The notes: generated by a model not told the origin, from the letters alone. Shown: positions 44,242-54,700, numbered from the stretch's first letter. The stretch is 64,000 bases of DNA from Chryseobacterium carnipullorum (GCF_900142785.1 NZ_FRCD01000006.1:62001-126000); one strand, 5' to 3'. Translations and numbers: made by a program.

Positions 44242-45861
44242 TTATTTTACTTTTCTGGCGGTATAATCACTTTCGTTTCCGAGTCGGTCAACAGCTTTTA
44301 TCGCGACTGCATTTAATTTTCTACCGTCTTTATTTTTCGGAATATCCCTTGAAAGGGTATCCAGCGTAAGGATTTCTGTTTCCCATGCTCCGTTATATTG
44401 AGTAAAAAGGATCCACTGGAATACTTGTCCTATATTTTTGATGCTCCAGCTGGTTTTTACAGCGTTCCCATTATCAGCAACAAATATGGTAGGCGTCTGT
44501 AATGGAACTGATTTAATCCAAGGTGTTTTCGGAACCAGTGCCTTATCTTTGTAGGGTCCGTTTTTCAAAACAGGAAGCATATTAGGATTTTTCGTCAGTC
44601 CGGCAATACTCCAATGAATTTCTCCGGCATCGTTTTTTAAGATCTGTCTTGAAATGTCAATCTGATTTTTAATTTCGGTCGGACGGTCGGATACTTTGAT
44701 CTCAACGGTGTTAAGCCCCGGCCACAAATGACGGTTCATGGTATTTTCAGATTTCCACCAATTCAATAACGCTTCAAAGCTCTGCCCTTTTGAATCGATA
44801 GGCCAATAAAGCTGTGGCGAGAAATAATCTACCCAACCTTTATTCAGCCATAATTTAGCATCAGCATACAGTTCATCATATTGAGATGATCCCACGATTC
44901 CCGCGGGATATCCTGGTTTCCAGATCCCAAACGGACTGATCCCGAATTTTACATAATTTTTCTCTGCGTGAATCTCCTTATAAATTCTTTCAACAAATCG
45001 GTTGACGTTGTCTCTTCTCCAGTCGGGTCTCGACAATGTTCCTCCGTTTCTTAAATATTCATTCCAGCTTGCGTTATCAGGAAAATCGGCTCCCCTGTTA
45101 TAAGTAGCATAAGGATAGAAATAGTCGTCAAAATGAACTGCATCTATATCATATCTTTTCACAATATCTTTAACGACATTGGAAACATGGCCCTGGGTTT
45201 TTGGGTTGGCAGGATCGAACCAATACATTCCGTTCTTTAATTTAATCACAATATCGGAGAGCTTGCTGGCCATAGACAGGCTGTTTACAGCTCCACCGTT
45301 CGAGTGATGAGCACGGTAAGGATTTAACCAGACATGAAGCTCTAAACCTCTCTTATGAGCTTCCTCAATCCAAACCTGAAGGGGATCATAATTCGGATAA
45401 GGAGCTGTTCCGGTTTGTCCGGTCAGAAAGTACGACCATGGCTCTATATTGCTTGTATAAAGCGCATCTGCAGATGGTCTGATCTGGAAGATCGCGGCAT
45501 TGAAGTTATTGTCTTTCAGCATATCGAGCATGCTGATGGCTTCTGCTTTCTGCTGGTCAACCGTTAAATTATTTCTTGATGGCCAGTTGATATTGGCTAC
45601 ACTGGCAATCCAGGCTGCGCGGAATTCTCTTTTAACTTCCGGGAGTGTGGTTCTGAAGTTTTCCTCAGCGGGAGGTATTGCAGTTACAGGCTTGGGTGCA
45701 GTAACGGTCTCTTTGGTTTTTGATGTATTGCCGTTTGGCTTGGCTGTATTTTTTGTGGGTGTTGATTTTACAGTATTGCTTTGTACGGAACAACTGGCGC
45801 ATGATGCAAAAATTCCGGCAAAAACAGTAAGTTTTATAATATTCATTCTCATCGTTTGCAA
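44242..45861 (-). CDS. GH10-like family 10 glycosylhydrolase lipoprotein (GHL10)
   Basis: 539 aa; the likely true start is one of the Met codons in MQTMRMNIIK. A lipoprotein signal ends at a Cys in FASCASCSVQ, so it is anchored to the envelope. A Thr/Lys/Pro-rich linker to about residue 70 is followed by the GHL10 domain (REFRAAWIASVANINWPSRN, AIFQIRPSADALY, LHVWLNPYRAHH, DAVHFDDYFYPY, LYWPIDSKGQ) and a C-terminal fibronectin-like domain. The substrate is a glycan, possibly peptidoglycan; not established for this subfamily. Confidence 0.85.
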   Translation of the reverse strand: MQTMRMNIIKLTVFAGIFASCASCSVQSNTVKSTPTKNTAKPNGNTSKTKETVTAPKPVTAIPPAEENFRTTLPEVKREFRAAWIASVANINWPSRNNLTVDQQKAEAISMLDMLKDNNFNAAIFQIRPSADALYTSNIEPWSYFLTGQTGTAPYPNYDPLQVWIEEAHKRGLELHVWLNPYRAHHSNGGAVNSLSMASKLSDIVIKLKNGMYWFDPANPKTQGHVSNVVKDIVKRYDIDAVHFDDYFYPYATYNRGADFPDNASWNEYLRNGGTLSRPDWRRDNVNRFVERIYKEIHAEKNYVKFGISPFGIWKPGYPAGIVGSSQYDELYADAKLWLNKGWVDYFSPQLYWPIDSKGQSFEALLNWWKSENTMNRHLWPGLNTVEIKVSDRPTEIKNQIDISRQILKNDAGEIHWSIAGLTKNPNMLPVLKNGPYKDKALVPKTPWIKSVPLQTPTIFVADNGNAVKTSWSIKNIGQVFQWILFTQYNGAWETEILTLDTLSRDIPKNKDGRKLNAVAIKAVDRLGNESDYTARKVK

Positions 45862-45929
45862 ACTACTTTAGATTTATTTTTTGTAAGAGATTATTGTGCC
45901 AAAATAAACATTTTACGAGATAGTCTCAT

Positions 45930-45960
45930 AAAAAAAGCCCCGAAAAATTCGAGGCTTTTC
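45930..45960 (-). terminator. Terminator of typA
   Basis: On the minus strand AAAAGCCTCGAA / TTCGGGGCTTTT (one G-U pair) is followed by a T run. Confidence 0.85.
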
Positions 45961-45977
45961 TATGATATAAGAATTTC

Positions 45978-47783
45978 TTAAGCTTTCGCTGATCTTTCTA
46001 CTCTTTTTCTTTCTTCTTCAGAAAGGATTTTCTTTCTCATACGGATAAAGTTTGGAGTTACCTCGATCGCTTCATCACTCTGGATATATTCCATACATTC
46101 TTCAAGAGAGAATAAGATTTTTGGAGCAACACCAGTATCTTTATCTTTACCTGAAGCACGCATGTTGTTCAATTGTTTTGCTTCAACGATATTGATTACC
46201 AGGTCACCAGGCTTGTTTTGCTCACCGATGATCATACCTCCGTAGATTTCCTCACCCGGATCTACATAGAACTTACCTCTATCCTGTAGTTTAGCGATAG
46301 AATATTCTGTAGCCGGACCTTGAGTCTTACTCACCAATACTCCATTACTTCTTCCAGGAATAGCCCCTTTGAAAGGCTTATATTCTGTGAAACGGTGCGC
46401 CATAATAGCTTCACCAGCAGTGGCAGTCAACATTTGAGAACGCAATCCGATCAAACCTCTTGAAGGAATTTCGAATTCCATGTGCTGCATCTCTCCTTTA
46501 GTTTCCATAACATGAAGATCACCTTTTCTCTGAGTCGCTAAGTCGATTACTCTAGAAGCATACTCATCCGGTACGTCTACTACCAAAGATTCATAAGGCT
46601 CACATTTTTCTCCATTGATTTCTCTCAGGATAACCTGTGGCTGACCAATTGTCATTTCATATCCTTCTCTTCTCATGGTTTCAATCAAAACTGACAAGTG
46701 AAGAATACCTCTACCGAATACAAGGAAAGTGTTGGCATCATCAGTCTGCTCAACTCTTAATGCAAGGTTTTTCTCTAATTCTTTAGTTAATCTTTCTTTC
46801 AGGTGGTTTGAAGTTACATATTTACCATCCTTACCAAAGAAAGGTGAATTGTTGATAGAGAACGTCATGTTCAGCGTAGGCTCATCAATTGCCGTTCTTG
46901 GCAATGGTTCAGGAGTTTCAAGATCTACGAATGAATCACCGATCTGGAACGCGTCAAAACCTACAACAGCACAGATATCCCCTGCTTTTACTTCTGAAAC
47001 TTTTTTCTTTCCTAATCCTTCAAAAACGTACAGTTCTTTTACTTTTCCTTTCAGAATTTTACCGTCTGCCTGAGCTAAACCGATCCACTGAGATTCTTTG
47101 ATTTCTCCTCTGATCACTTTTCCGATCGCAATTCTTCCCAAGAAAGAAGAAAAGTCAAGAGAAACAATCTGCATCTGTAAGCTTCCTTCTTCTACTTTAG
47201 GTTCAGGAACATACTGTAAAATACCATCTAGTAATGGGAAAATATTTTCTGTCTGTTCTAATGAAGTATTGAACCAACCTTGTTTAGAAGAACCGTAGAA
47301 TGTTGGGAAATCCAACTGCTCTTCAGTTGCTTCAAGGGCAAAGAATAAATCAAATACTTTATCATGAACTTCTTCAGGACGACAGTTTGGTTTATCTACT
47401 TTGTTGATTACTACCAATGGTCTAAGTCCTAATTCCAAAGCTTTCTGAAGTACAAATCTTGTTTGAGGCATCGGCCCTTCAAAGGCATCCACCAACAAGA
47501 TTACTCCGTCCGCCATTTTTAAAACTCTCTCTACTTCCCCACCAAAATCGGCGTGACCAGGAGTATCGATTACGTTAATTTTAACGTCTTTATAAGTAAC
47601 AGAAATATTTTTAGATAGAATGGTAATACCTCTTTCTCTTTCAAGATCGTTATTATCCATTATTAATTCTCCACTTTCCTGATTTTCTCTGAAAATGTTT
47701 GTAGCATGAATAATCTTGTCAACCAAAGTCGTCTTCCCGTGGTCAACGTGTGCGATAATCGCAATATTTCTAATGTTTTGCAT
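45978..47783 (-). CDS. typA: Translational GTPase TypA/BipA
   Basis: 601 aa. G1 AHVDHGKTTLVDKI, G3 DTPGHADFGGEV, G4 NKVDKPNCR, followed by EF-Tu domain II and the BipA C-terminal domain (GRSNGVLVSKTQGPATEYS, PGEEIYGGMIIGE). It binds ribosomes and assists assembly or translation under stress. A minus-strand TATTTTTG element at 47802-47809 predicts a short leader. Confidence 0.96.
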   Translation of the reverse strand: MQNIRNIAIIAHVDHGKTTLVDKIIHATNIFRENQESGELIMDNNDLERERGITILSKNISVTYKDVKINVIDTPGHADFGGEVERVLKMADGVILLVDAFEGPMPQTRFVLQKALELGLRPLVVINKVDKPNCRPEEVHDKVFDLFFALEATEEQLDFPTFYGSSKQGWFNTSLEQTENIFPLLDGILQYVPEPKVEEGSLQMQIVSLDFSSFLGRIAIGKVIRGEIKESQWIGLAQADGKILKGKVKELYVFEGLGKKKVSEVKAGDICAVVGFDAFQIGDSFVDLETPEPLPRTAIDEPTLNMTFSINNSPFFGKDGKYVTSNHLKERLTKELEKNLALRVEQTDDANTFLVFGRGILHLSVLIETMRREGYEMTIGQPQVILREINGEKCEPYESLVVDVPDEYASRVIDLATQRKGDLHVMETKGEMQHMEFEIPSRGLIGLRSQMLTATAGEAIMAHRFTEYKPFKGAIPGRSNGVLVSKTQGPATEYSIAKLQDRGKFYVDPGEEIYGGMIIGEQNKPGDLVINIVEAKQLNNMRASGKDKDTGVAPKILFSLEECMEYIQSDEAIEVTPNFIRMRKKILSEEERKRVERSAKA

Positions 47784-47935
47784 GAATGATTTTTACGGGT
47801 GCAAAAATAGTGATTTCTAATGAATAATAAGCAAGAATATACATTAATTAACAAATTCATAATGAGAAATTTAAGTAAATCCTTTAAAAAAGCAGGATAA
47901 AATAACATACGTCAAGTTCTGTCGTTACGCGCATT

Positions 47936-47943
47936 TATCTTTG
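47936..47943 (+). promoter_or_regulatory. -7 element of the beta-helix gene
   Basis: Perfect TATCTTTG, leader about 47 nt to the ATG at 47997. Confidence 0.6.
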
Positions 47944-47996
47944 CTTCAGTAGTTTTCCTGCAGGAAACAAATTATTAACATCAAAAAACAAAAAAA

Positions 47997-49829
47997 ATGG
48001 CAACAATTGAATTAAATGATCAGTATACCGGAGAGTGGACTGTTTTTCAAGAAGAGGTATATAAGTATGACGATATCAATCCGCTCACTCCACCAGTTCC
48101 GATCACAGCGAGTGATTGTGATGATATTATTTACAAGCAAGTAAACAACAAATTTTATCGTAGAGTATTGGTTGATGATACTGTAAATGTTCAGTGGTTC
48201 GGTGCAACAGGAGAAGGAATAGCGAGTGTAGATGACAGTATGGCGGTACTAAAAGCGTGTGAAGTAAAAAAAAACATCTATTTTCCTGCGGGCATTTACC
48301 ACATTAATATTAATGTACAACATAAGGCTAAAATTTTTGGTGCTGGCAGCGGTGCTACTTTTTTGAAACCTTACGATGAGAATAAACCAATTATGATCCT
48401 CAGCAAAAACCTGGGACCATTCTGGCAGTATGCAACCACAATTGAAGGGCTAACATTTTTAGGAGAAAATAAAAAGGGATGTGGGGTCAGCATGGCAAAA
48501 GCTGTAGAATCAGAATATGAGGCTAACGACGAGAATAATAGTAATATTACTTTCAGAAATGTAGATTTTAAAAAACTGAACAAAGGGCTCCAGTGCCTGT
48601 TTGGAAATATTGGGATGGATTTTTATTCAGTAGGAATACATGACAATAAATACGGAATGTATTTTCTTGACAATAAATTTGGTAATGATTCCCAAACTAT
48701 GCATGCAGGAAATAAATATTTCTACAGCGGCGAAATTTCTAACAATGAGGTAGGTATTTATATTCATAATTCAACACAGGGATTTGGCGCGGTAAGTTTC
48801 AATAATGCCATATTTGAATTTAACTATATCAATACGTATATTTATAATGATAGTAACTCGATCATACCAATCGTTATTGATTCGTGCTGGAATGAAGCAT
48901 CCGGAAGTTCAACCTATTCCAATCCTGTAACTATTGATACATGGTCCGGTACAACAAAGGGTGAAAAAGTAGTCACTCCCCATGCTCATATATTTGAAGG
49001 AAAAAGCTTTACCTGCAATGTTTACAATTCATGGGTTTCTGATTATTATATCAACGGTGATAATATAATTGTGAAAGCCACCAACTGTTATACAGAATCC
49101 AGTTCAGGTGTAGGGGCTGCGCAGTCAAATGCAGTTGGTAATAACAGCTATCTGATACTCTATCGTCCAATCACCATATTTGGCCTTCCTACAGGAAACA
49201 ATGTCATCATGGCAGATAGTTATGATTACAACAGACAACTCTATATCAACAGTGACACCAGCGCTTCTCTCATAAGACCTGCTATCAGTACCGCAAGGTT
49301 TAACAAAGTTACAGACATCAAAAACAAGATAAAATCTGTGACAATGAAAACTGAAGAAACACTAACGGGATCTTTCCCTCCTATACAGGGAAGCCTTGTA
49401 AATGATTCATTAATCTTTGAATCTTCCAATAAGTTTAATATCCCTTTCCCTACACTTCCTTCGGGTGGAGATCCAAATTATGAGATAAAATACATGGGAC
49501 TGCAAAGCAGTGTCGTGAGTACAAATAATAATACTGGTGGTTGGTACGTGATCACCTTTGATGTAAAAGTAAATTCAGGAGATCCTACATTATTCTTATG
49601 GAACAGGAATCAATATCAGGTCATGCAGTATAAACCTACCGTCAAAAATAAATGGCAAACAGTCGTCTGTTATGCGGTTGCAGATCCCAATAATCCAAAC
49701 TTAGAATTCTTTCTGGATGTTTCTGCCTTCGCTCCGGTTGAATTACAGTTATCAGCCTATCAGGTATTAAAATTTGACACTTCTATTGAAGCAAAGGCTT
49801 TTCTTGAAAGCAAAGTATATGCTTTATAA
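47997..49829 (+). CDS. Pectate-lyase-superfamily beta-helix protein (phage tail-spike-like)
   Basis: 610 aa without signal peptide or membrane segment. VNVQWFGATGEGIASVDDSM near residue 65 is the typical opening of the Pectate_lyase_3 fold found in tail spikes and polysaccharide-degrading enzymes (dFGA-G-G--DD). It is followed by a beta-helix (SNITFRNVDFKKLNKGLQCL, VGIYIHNSTQGFGAVSFNNA) and a C-terminal beta-sandwich (GGWYVITFDVKVNSGD). It stands alone with its own promoter and terminator; no phage structural genes are near. Possible roles: a domesticated tail-fibre, a tailocin or contractile-system adhesin, or a glycan lyase exported by a non-Sec route. Confidence 0.7.
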   Translation: MATIELNDQYTGEWTVFQEEVYKYDDINPLTPPVPITASDCDDIIYKQVNNKFYRRVLVDDTVNVQWFGATGEGIASVDDSMAVLKACEVKKNIYFPAGIYHININVQHKAKIFGAGSGATFLKPYDENKPIMILSKNLGPFWQYATTIEGLTFLGENKKGCGVSMAKAVESEYEANDENNSNITFRNVDFKKLNKGLQCLFGNIGMDFYSVGIHDNKYGMYFLDNKFGNDSQTMHAGNKYFYSGEISNNEVGIYIHNSTQGFGAVSFNNAIFEFNYINTYIYNDSNSIIPIVIDSCWNEASGSSTYSNPVTIDTWSGTTKGEKVVTPHAHIFEGKSFTCNVYNSWVSDYYINGDNIIVKATNCYTESSSGVGAAQSNAVGNNSYLILYRPITIFGLPTGNNVIMADSYDYNRQLYINSDTSASLIRPAISTARFNKVTDIKNKIKSVTMKTEETLTGSFPPIQGSLVNDSLIFESSNKFNIPFPTLPSGGDPNYEIKYMGLQSSVVSTNNNTGGWYVITFDVKVNSGDPTLFLWNRNQYQVMQYKPTVKNKWQTVVCYAVADPNNPNLEFFLDVSAFAPVELQLSAYQVLKFDTSIEAKAFLESKVYAL

Positions 49830-49837
49830 ATACTACA

Positions 49838-49864
49838 AAACTCTCGAAAGGGAGTTTTTTTTTA
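49838..49864 (+). terminator. Terminator of the beta-helix gene
   Basis: AAACTC / GGAGTTT stem with a short loop and a 9-T run. Confidence 0.8.
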
Positions 49865-50131
49865 TACCAAAAATCTAAAAAACTTCAAATAGCAAAGGAT
49901 AAGAAATCCCTGAATCAAAACCACTCCCGAAAATTTCAGCAAAAAAGATTTTTTAGATATTTTATGCCTGAAAATAAGCATCCCTACAATCGCACCTCCG
50001 GTTCCTCCCACGCATGTCAATCCTAAAAGTGTATTTTCCGGGATTCTTCTTTTATGTTGAATAGCAAGTTTTTTGTCCCACCCAAAAAAAATGATGGTGA
50101 GCAGATTTATAATGAGCAGAAGGTAGATCAT
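49862..50131 (-). CDS. DUF1294 membrane protein
   Basis: 89 aa from MIYLLLIINLL; a GTG 16 codons upstream falls inside a palindromic repeat and is less likely. Features: FFGWDKKLAIQHKRRIPE, then TLLGLTCVGGTGGAIVGMLI and FRHKISKKSF, which define DUF1294. Three hydrophobic segments; function unknown. Its stop region overlaps the terminator of the convergent beta-helix gene. Confidence 0.8.
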   Translation of the reverse strand: MIYLLLIINLLTIIFFGWDKKLAIQHKRRIPENTLLGLTCVGGTGGAIVGMLIFRHKISKKSFLLKFSGVVLIQGFLILCYLKFFRFLV

Positions 50132-50155
50132 GGGTGTAAAAGTAGTGAATTGTAT

Positions 50156-50182
50156 GGTGACTTCGAGTGCCTCAGCCACCTT
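50156..50182. repeat. REP-like palindrome, copy 1
   Basis: GGTGACT - 11 nt - AGCCACC, a 7-bp imperfect inverted repeat with an inner GAG/CTC pair. It matches copy 2 (50331-50359), read in the opposite orientation, at 25 of 29 positions. Confidence 0.6.
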
Positions 50183-50330
50183 ATATTGGTCTTTTTTGAT
50201 CAGAAAATTGTCTTTTTTTCCGTTACTACGAGGACAATTATTTCTAACGTTATTTTCAAAAAGTGACCGAGATCAACCTCTATTGTCCAACTTATTATTG
50301 ACATAAAATCAATCTCCAACTAGATTTCAA

Positions 50331-50359
50331 AAGGTGGCTGAGGTACTCGAAGCTACCTT
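50331..50359. repeat. REP-like palindrome, copy 2
   Basis: AAGGTGGCT - 11 nt - AGCTACCTT. It directly abuts the 3' end (stop codon at 50358-50360) of the broken GIY-YIG gene. Confidence 0.6.
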
Positions 50360-50717
50360 ATCCTTCAGAAAACAAATCTCTATATGCCACGGCCAGTTGA
50401 GGCAATAGTTGAATATCCCCTCTGATCTTCTTTGTGCTTACGACCCTGTTTATCTCTGTAGAAAGCTAAATCAATGCGTTCATATTCTTCAAAATAGATA
50501 AGTCTTTCGGAAACCTTTTTTTCGTATGATTAGCCCCCTCACCTGAATGGTGCTGAATAATTCTACGTTCAAGATCATTGGTACTTCCTGTATAATAGCT
50601 TCCATCTGCGTATAATAAGATATACATCCAACCTATAATTTCCTCTTTCGTATTTATGTTTTTATAAATATAAAAATATTTATTATTCTCACAGTTTCTA
50701 GTACCCAATATCCACAA
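50358..50717 (-). pseudogene. Broken GIY-YIG nuclease gene
   Basis: The N-terminal half is intact: GWMYILLYADGSYYTGSTND and LERRIIQHHSGEGANHTKKR are the GIY-YIG core. A frameshift after RFPK then leaves a premature end (NMNALI), while the neighbouring frame continues LIYFEEYERIDLAFYRDKQ. A second shift or small deletion follows, and the usual C-terminus LLPQLAVAYRDLFSEG appears in a third frame, ending at 50358. Stand-alone genes of this type encode about 100 aa. No functional product is expected. Confidence 0.7.
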
Positions 50718-50748
50718 AAAAAGCTGCTTTCATAAGAAAACAGCTCTC
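50716..50748 (-). terminator. Terminator of the YceI gene
   Basis: On the minus strand AGCTGTTTTC / GAAAGCAGCT (one G-U pair) is followed by a T run. Confidence 0.75.
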
Positions 50749-50766
50749 TGTATTTGTATCTAACAA

Positions 50767-51444
50767 TTATTTTTTAGCTTTAACGTCAACAGCGATCTCT
50801 ATATCCTTGCTGATCATCCATTCTGCAGGATCTGTTTCAGAGGTACCAAACTTGATTCCCCAATCTGCTCTGTTTACTGTAAATTTAGCCTGAACTGCAG
50901 CTGAAGTATCTGTTACATCCACTTTAGCAGGGAAAGTGACATTGATTGTTTTTCCTGACAATGTTAGGTTTCCACTTACTGTTTTATTAGCTCCTGCAAC
51001 AGCATCCTTTGGTGCGTCTTTCAAATCTGTAACACTAGTAATTTTGAAATCCGAAGTAGGATTCTTTGCGGTATCAAAAAAGTCAGGAGTTTTCAAATGA
51101 GCTTCCAAATCTGCCGGTTTTTTATCTTTTTCAGTTACTGAAGCCGGATCTACTTTGATAGAATTCATATCGATCACAAAGTTTCCTGCTGAAAGCTGAC
51201 CGCCTTCAACGCTTAGATCTCCTGATTTTACGTTAAGTGTTCCCCAACGAGGAGCCATTCCACCTTTGTGAAAAGCTTTCCAGTTTACTACAGAAGCAGC
51301 AACATCAACTGGCAATACTTCACCCTTACTCTCAGCTACTGTCTGCTCCGTAGCGGTAGATGCAGTTCCTGCTGATTTGTCTTTATTACAAGATGCTGCA
51401 AGCAATCCTACTCCTACTAATGCAATTACACTAAGTTTTTTCAT
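50767..51444 (-). CDS. YceI-family lipoprotein
   Basis: 225 aa. Lipobox LAASC at residues 15-19 (MKKLSVIALVGVGLLAASCN), a low-complexity Ser/Thr/Ala linker, then the YceI lipocalin-like barrel: VVNWKAFHKGGMAPRWGTLN, GGQLSAGNFVIDMNSIKVDP, LKTPDFFDTAKNPTSDFKIT. YceI proteins bind polyisoprenoids or amides in the periplasm. It borders the CRISPR leader but is transcribed away from it. Confidence 0.88.
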   Translation of the reverse strand: MKKLSVIALVGVGLLAASCNKDKSAGTASTATEQTVAESKGEVLPVDVAASVVNWKAFHKGGMAPRWGTLNVKSGDLSVEGGQLSAGNFVIDMNSIKVDPASVTEKDKKPADLEAHLKTPDFFDTAKNPTSDFKITSVTDLKDAPKDAVAGANKTVSGNLTLSGKTINVTFPAKVDVTDTSAAVQAKFTVNRADWGIKFGTSETDPAEWMISKDIEIAVDVKAKK

Positions 51445-51639
51445 ATTATTTATTGTTTTAAAAAATTTAATTAAAATACTAAATTTCAGGATTCAAAAAT
51501 ATAAAAACCTACCCACTTATCACCTTACCATACATCAAGAAATAGAATTTTTAATATTTCGTGCCCATCACAAAAATATGAAATCCTGCGAAAAAGGAGA
51601 TTCTAAGGTACTTAAAACCACATAAAATTGGCTATTTTA

Positions 51640-51749
51640 GCTGTTTGGATCTATCATAACTCTATGGATAACCATATAAATTTAGGCGCAGAGTAAGAGG
51701 GAGATTTATTTTACACAGCAGATTGCTGACGAAGTAAACGACAAAATCG
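51640..51749 (+). promoter_or_regulatory. CRISPR leader
   Basis: The AT-rich stretch directly before the first repeat. crRNA orientation (see the array) puts the leader on this side. No exact TAnnTTTG was found in it. The bases next to repeat 1 (CGACAAAATCG) would be the integration anchor. Limits are approximate; 51445-51639 shows nothing else recognisable. Confidence 0.55.
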
Positions 51750-54700
51750 GTTGTGAATTGCTTTCAAAAATTATTATCTTCGTGATTAGTCACAGCCTAT
51801 ATTCATACTGACTACCGAGATAACGCGTTGTGAATTGCTTTCAAAAATTATTATCTTCGTGATTAGTCACAGCACAGAGACCCTGAGCTAAAGGACATGT
51901 TAAGTTGTGAATTGCTTTCAAAAATTATTATCTTCGTGATTAGTCACAGCCTTTTTCGTGACAGTTAGGGTATTGCGATCGTTGTGAATTGCTTTCAAAA
52001 ATTATTATCTTCGTGATTAGTCACAGCTGCGATGCTATCATACTGCCTGACACCCTTGTTGTGAATTGCTTTCAAAAATTATTATCTTCGTGATTAGTCA
52101 CAGCAATTAGTTTACATGGGAATGAATCAGACTTGTTGTGAATTGCTTTCAAAAATTATTATCTTCGTGATTAGTCACAGCGAAGGGGAAAATGAAGGCC
52201 CTTCACCAGCTGTTGTGAATTGCTTTCAAAAATTATTATCTTCGTGATTAGTCACAGCATTAGAAAGATCATAGCTTCGTAAGTCCTTGTTGTGAATTGC
52301 TTTCAAAAATTATTATCTTCGTGATTAGTCACAGCTTACCAGAAAAACAGCTATTTACATTTGCTGTTGTGAATTGCTTTCAAAAATTATTATCTTCGTG
52401 ATTAGTCACAGCGTGATCTGGGAACGCGTGTGAATGACATTGGTTGTGAATTGCTTTCAAAAATTATTATCTTCGTGATTAGTCACAGCATCCTCCTTCG
52501 TCAGAATGAAAGCAGTTTTGTTGTGAATTGCTTTCAAAAATTATTATCTTCGTGATTAGTCACAGCGTCAAGATAGTACATCGTTTCACGTTGACGGTTG
52601 TGAATTGCTTTCAAAAATTATTATCTTCGTGATTAGTCACAGCCAAGGCGTTCGGCGAAGGTGCACTGGAATTGTTGTGAATTGCTTTCAAAAATTATTA
52701 TCTTCGTGATTAGTCACAGCGGAAGTTATTATCGAAGGGCATCTTTTTCAGTTGTGAATTGCTTTCAAAAATTATTATCTTCGTGATTAGTCACAGCTAT
52801 ATGATGGTGCCTTTAGGCTGACTTTACGTTGTGAATTGCTTTCAAAAATTATTATCTTCGTGATTAGTCACAGCGGAAGATGACAACAGAATATGTATTT
52901 GTATGTTGTGAATTGCTTTCAAAAATTATTATCTTCGTGATTAGTCACAGCTATTATAGCACACATCAATTTTATATGTCAGTTGTGAATTGCTTTCAAA
53001 AATTATTATCTTCGTGATTAGTCACAGCGAAAGCGAAGATGAACTATTTGCGTTTTCAGTTGTGAATTGCTTTCAAAAATTATTATCTTCGTGATTAGTC
53101 ACAGCCTTCTTCGATGTGGTGCCTCATAAATGTTAGTTGTGAATTGCTTTCAAAAATTATTATCTTCGTGATTAGTCACAGCTGAATGCTGTTACTCCAA
53201 ACTTTGGTGCAGGTTGTGAATTGCTTTCAAAAATTATTATCTTCGTGATTAGTCACAGCTTCCAGAGATTTTTTTAACTCTTTTATACTGTTGTGAATTG
53301 CTTTCAAAAATTATTATCTTCGTGATTAGTCACAGCACTATGACTCTGGTTTATGGCATCACGCTGGTTGTGAATTGCTTTCAAAAATTATTATCTTCGT
53401 GATTAGTCACAGCGGAAGATGACAACAGAATATGTATTTGTATGTTGTGAATTGCTTTCAAAAATTATTATCTTCGTGATTAGTCACAGCAAGGTCACTC
53501 TTAAGACCTTCTAATTGTTCGTTGTGAATTGCTTTCAAAAATTATTATCTTCGTGATTAGTCACAGCACCTTTTCTCTACATTTGTACTTTGACCAAGTT
53601 GTGAATTGCTTTCAAAAATTATTATCTTCGTGATTAGTCACAGCTTATCCAATATGGATGATGATTTATTTGTTGTTGTGAATTGCTTTCAAAAATTATT
53701 ATCTTCGTGATTAGTCACAGCGTGTATTCCAGTATACAAACAATCAACCGAGTTGTGAATTGCTTTCAAAAATTATTATCTTCGTGATTAGTCACAGCCG
53801 GTAAAACCATAAAAGATGGTAGAGGTTTGTTGTGAATTGCTTTCAAAAATTATTATCTTCGTGATTAGTCACAGCCGGGAGGCTTTTTTAATACCCTTCA
53901 ATTCTGGTTGTGAATTGCTTTCAAAAATTATTATCTTCGTGATTAGTCACAGCTCCAAAGTGGGGATTATAATCCTTTCCGAAGTTGTGAATTGCTTTCA
54001 AAAATTATTATCTTCGTGATTAGTCACAGCATTTGAAAATGAGTTAAGAATATACGTTCCGTTGTGAATTGCTTTCAAAAATTATTATCTTCGTGATTAG
54101 TCACAGCAACATGGGTCTTGTCTTTTGTAAGAAAGAAGTTGTGAATTGCTTTCAAAAATTATTATCTTCGTGATTAGTCACAGCCTTCTTACAATCAACT
54201 TATGAGTGAGTTAAGTTGTGAATTGCTTTCAAAAATTATTATCTTCGTGATTAGTCACAGCATTCCGATGATATACCAATTGATTTTGAAGGTTGTGAAT
54301 TGCTTTCAAAAATTATTATCTTCGTGATTAGTCACAGCTCGACTGGATTTTAGAACCCAGAAATTTCAGTTGTGAATTGCTTTCAAAAATTATTATCTTC
54401 GTGATTAGTCACAGCTTTTCAATTATTAATACACGTAGAGAATTAGTTGTGAATTGCTTTCAAAAATTATTATCTTCGTGATTAGTCACAGCTCAATGAA
54501 ACATCGGCTTGATACTGATCATGTTGTGAATTGCTTTCAAAAATTATTATCTTCGTGATTAGTCACAGCTTCCAGGAGTAACTCCTGATTTCGTTAAGTG
54601 TTGTGAATTGCTTTCAAAAATTATTATCTTCGTGATTAGTCACAGCGTTAGGGTTTCGGAGTACAATAATCTTGTCGTTGTGAATTGCTTTCAAAAATTA

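Noticed and set aside
44242..45861. True GH10 xylanase
   Set aside because: The motifs fit the GHL10/DUF187 group, whose name recalls the fold; xylanase activity cannot be claimed.
47997..49829. Prophage
   Set aside because: No integrase, capsid, terminase or tail genes around the beta-helix protein, and both flanks are ordinary chromosomal genes.
53816..54019. Open frame of 67 codons inside the CRISPR array
   Set aside because: It reads through repeats and spacers; the repeated peptide is a by-product of the 47-bp repeat.
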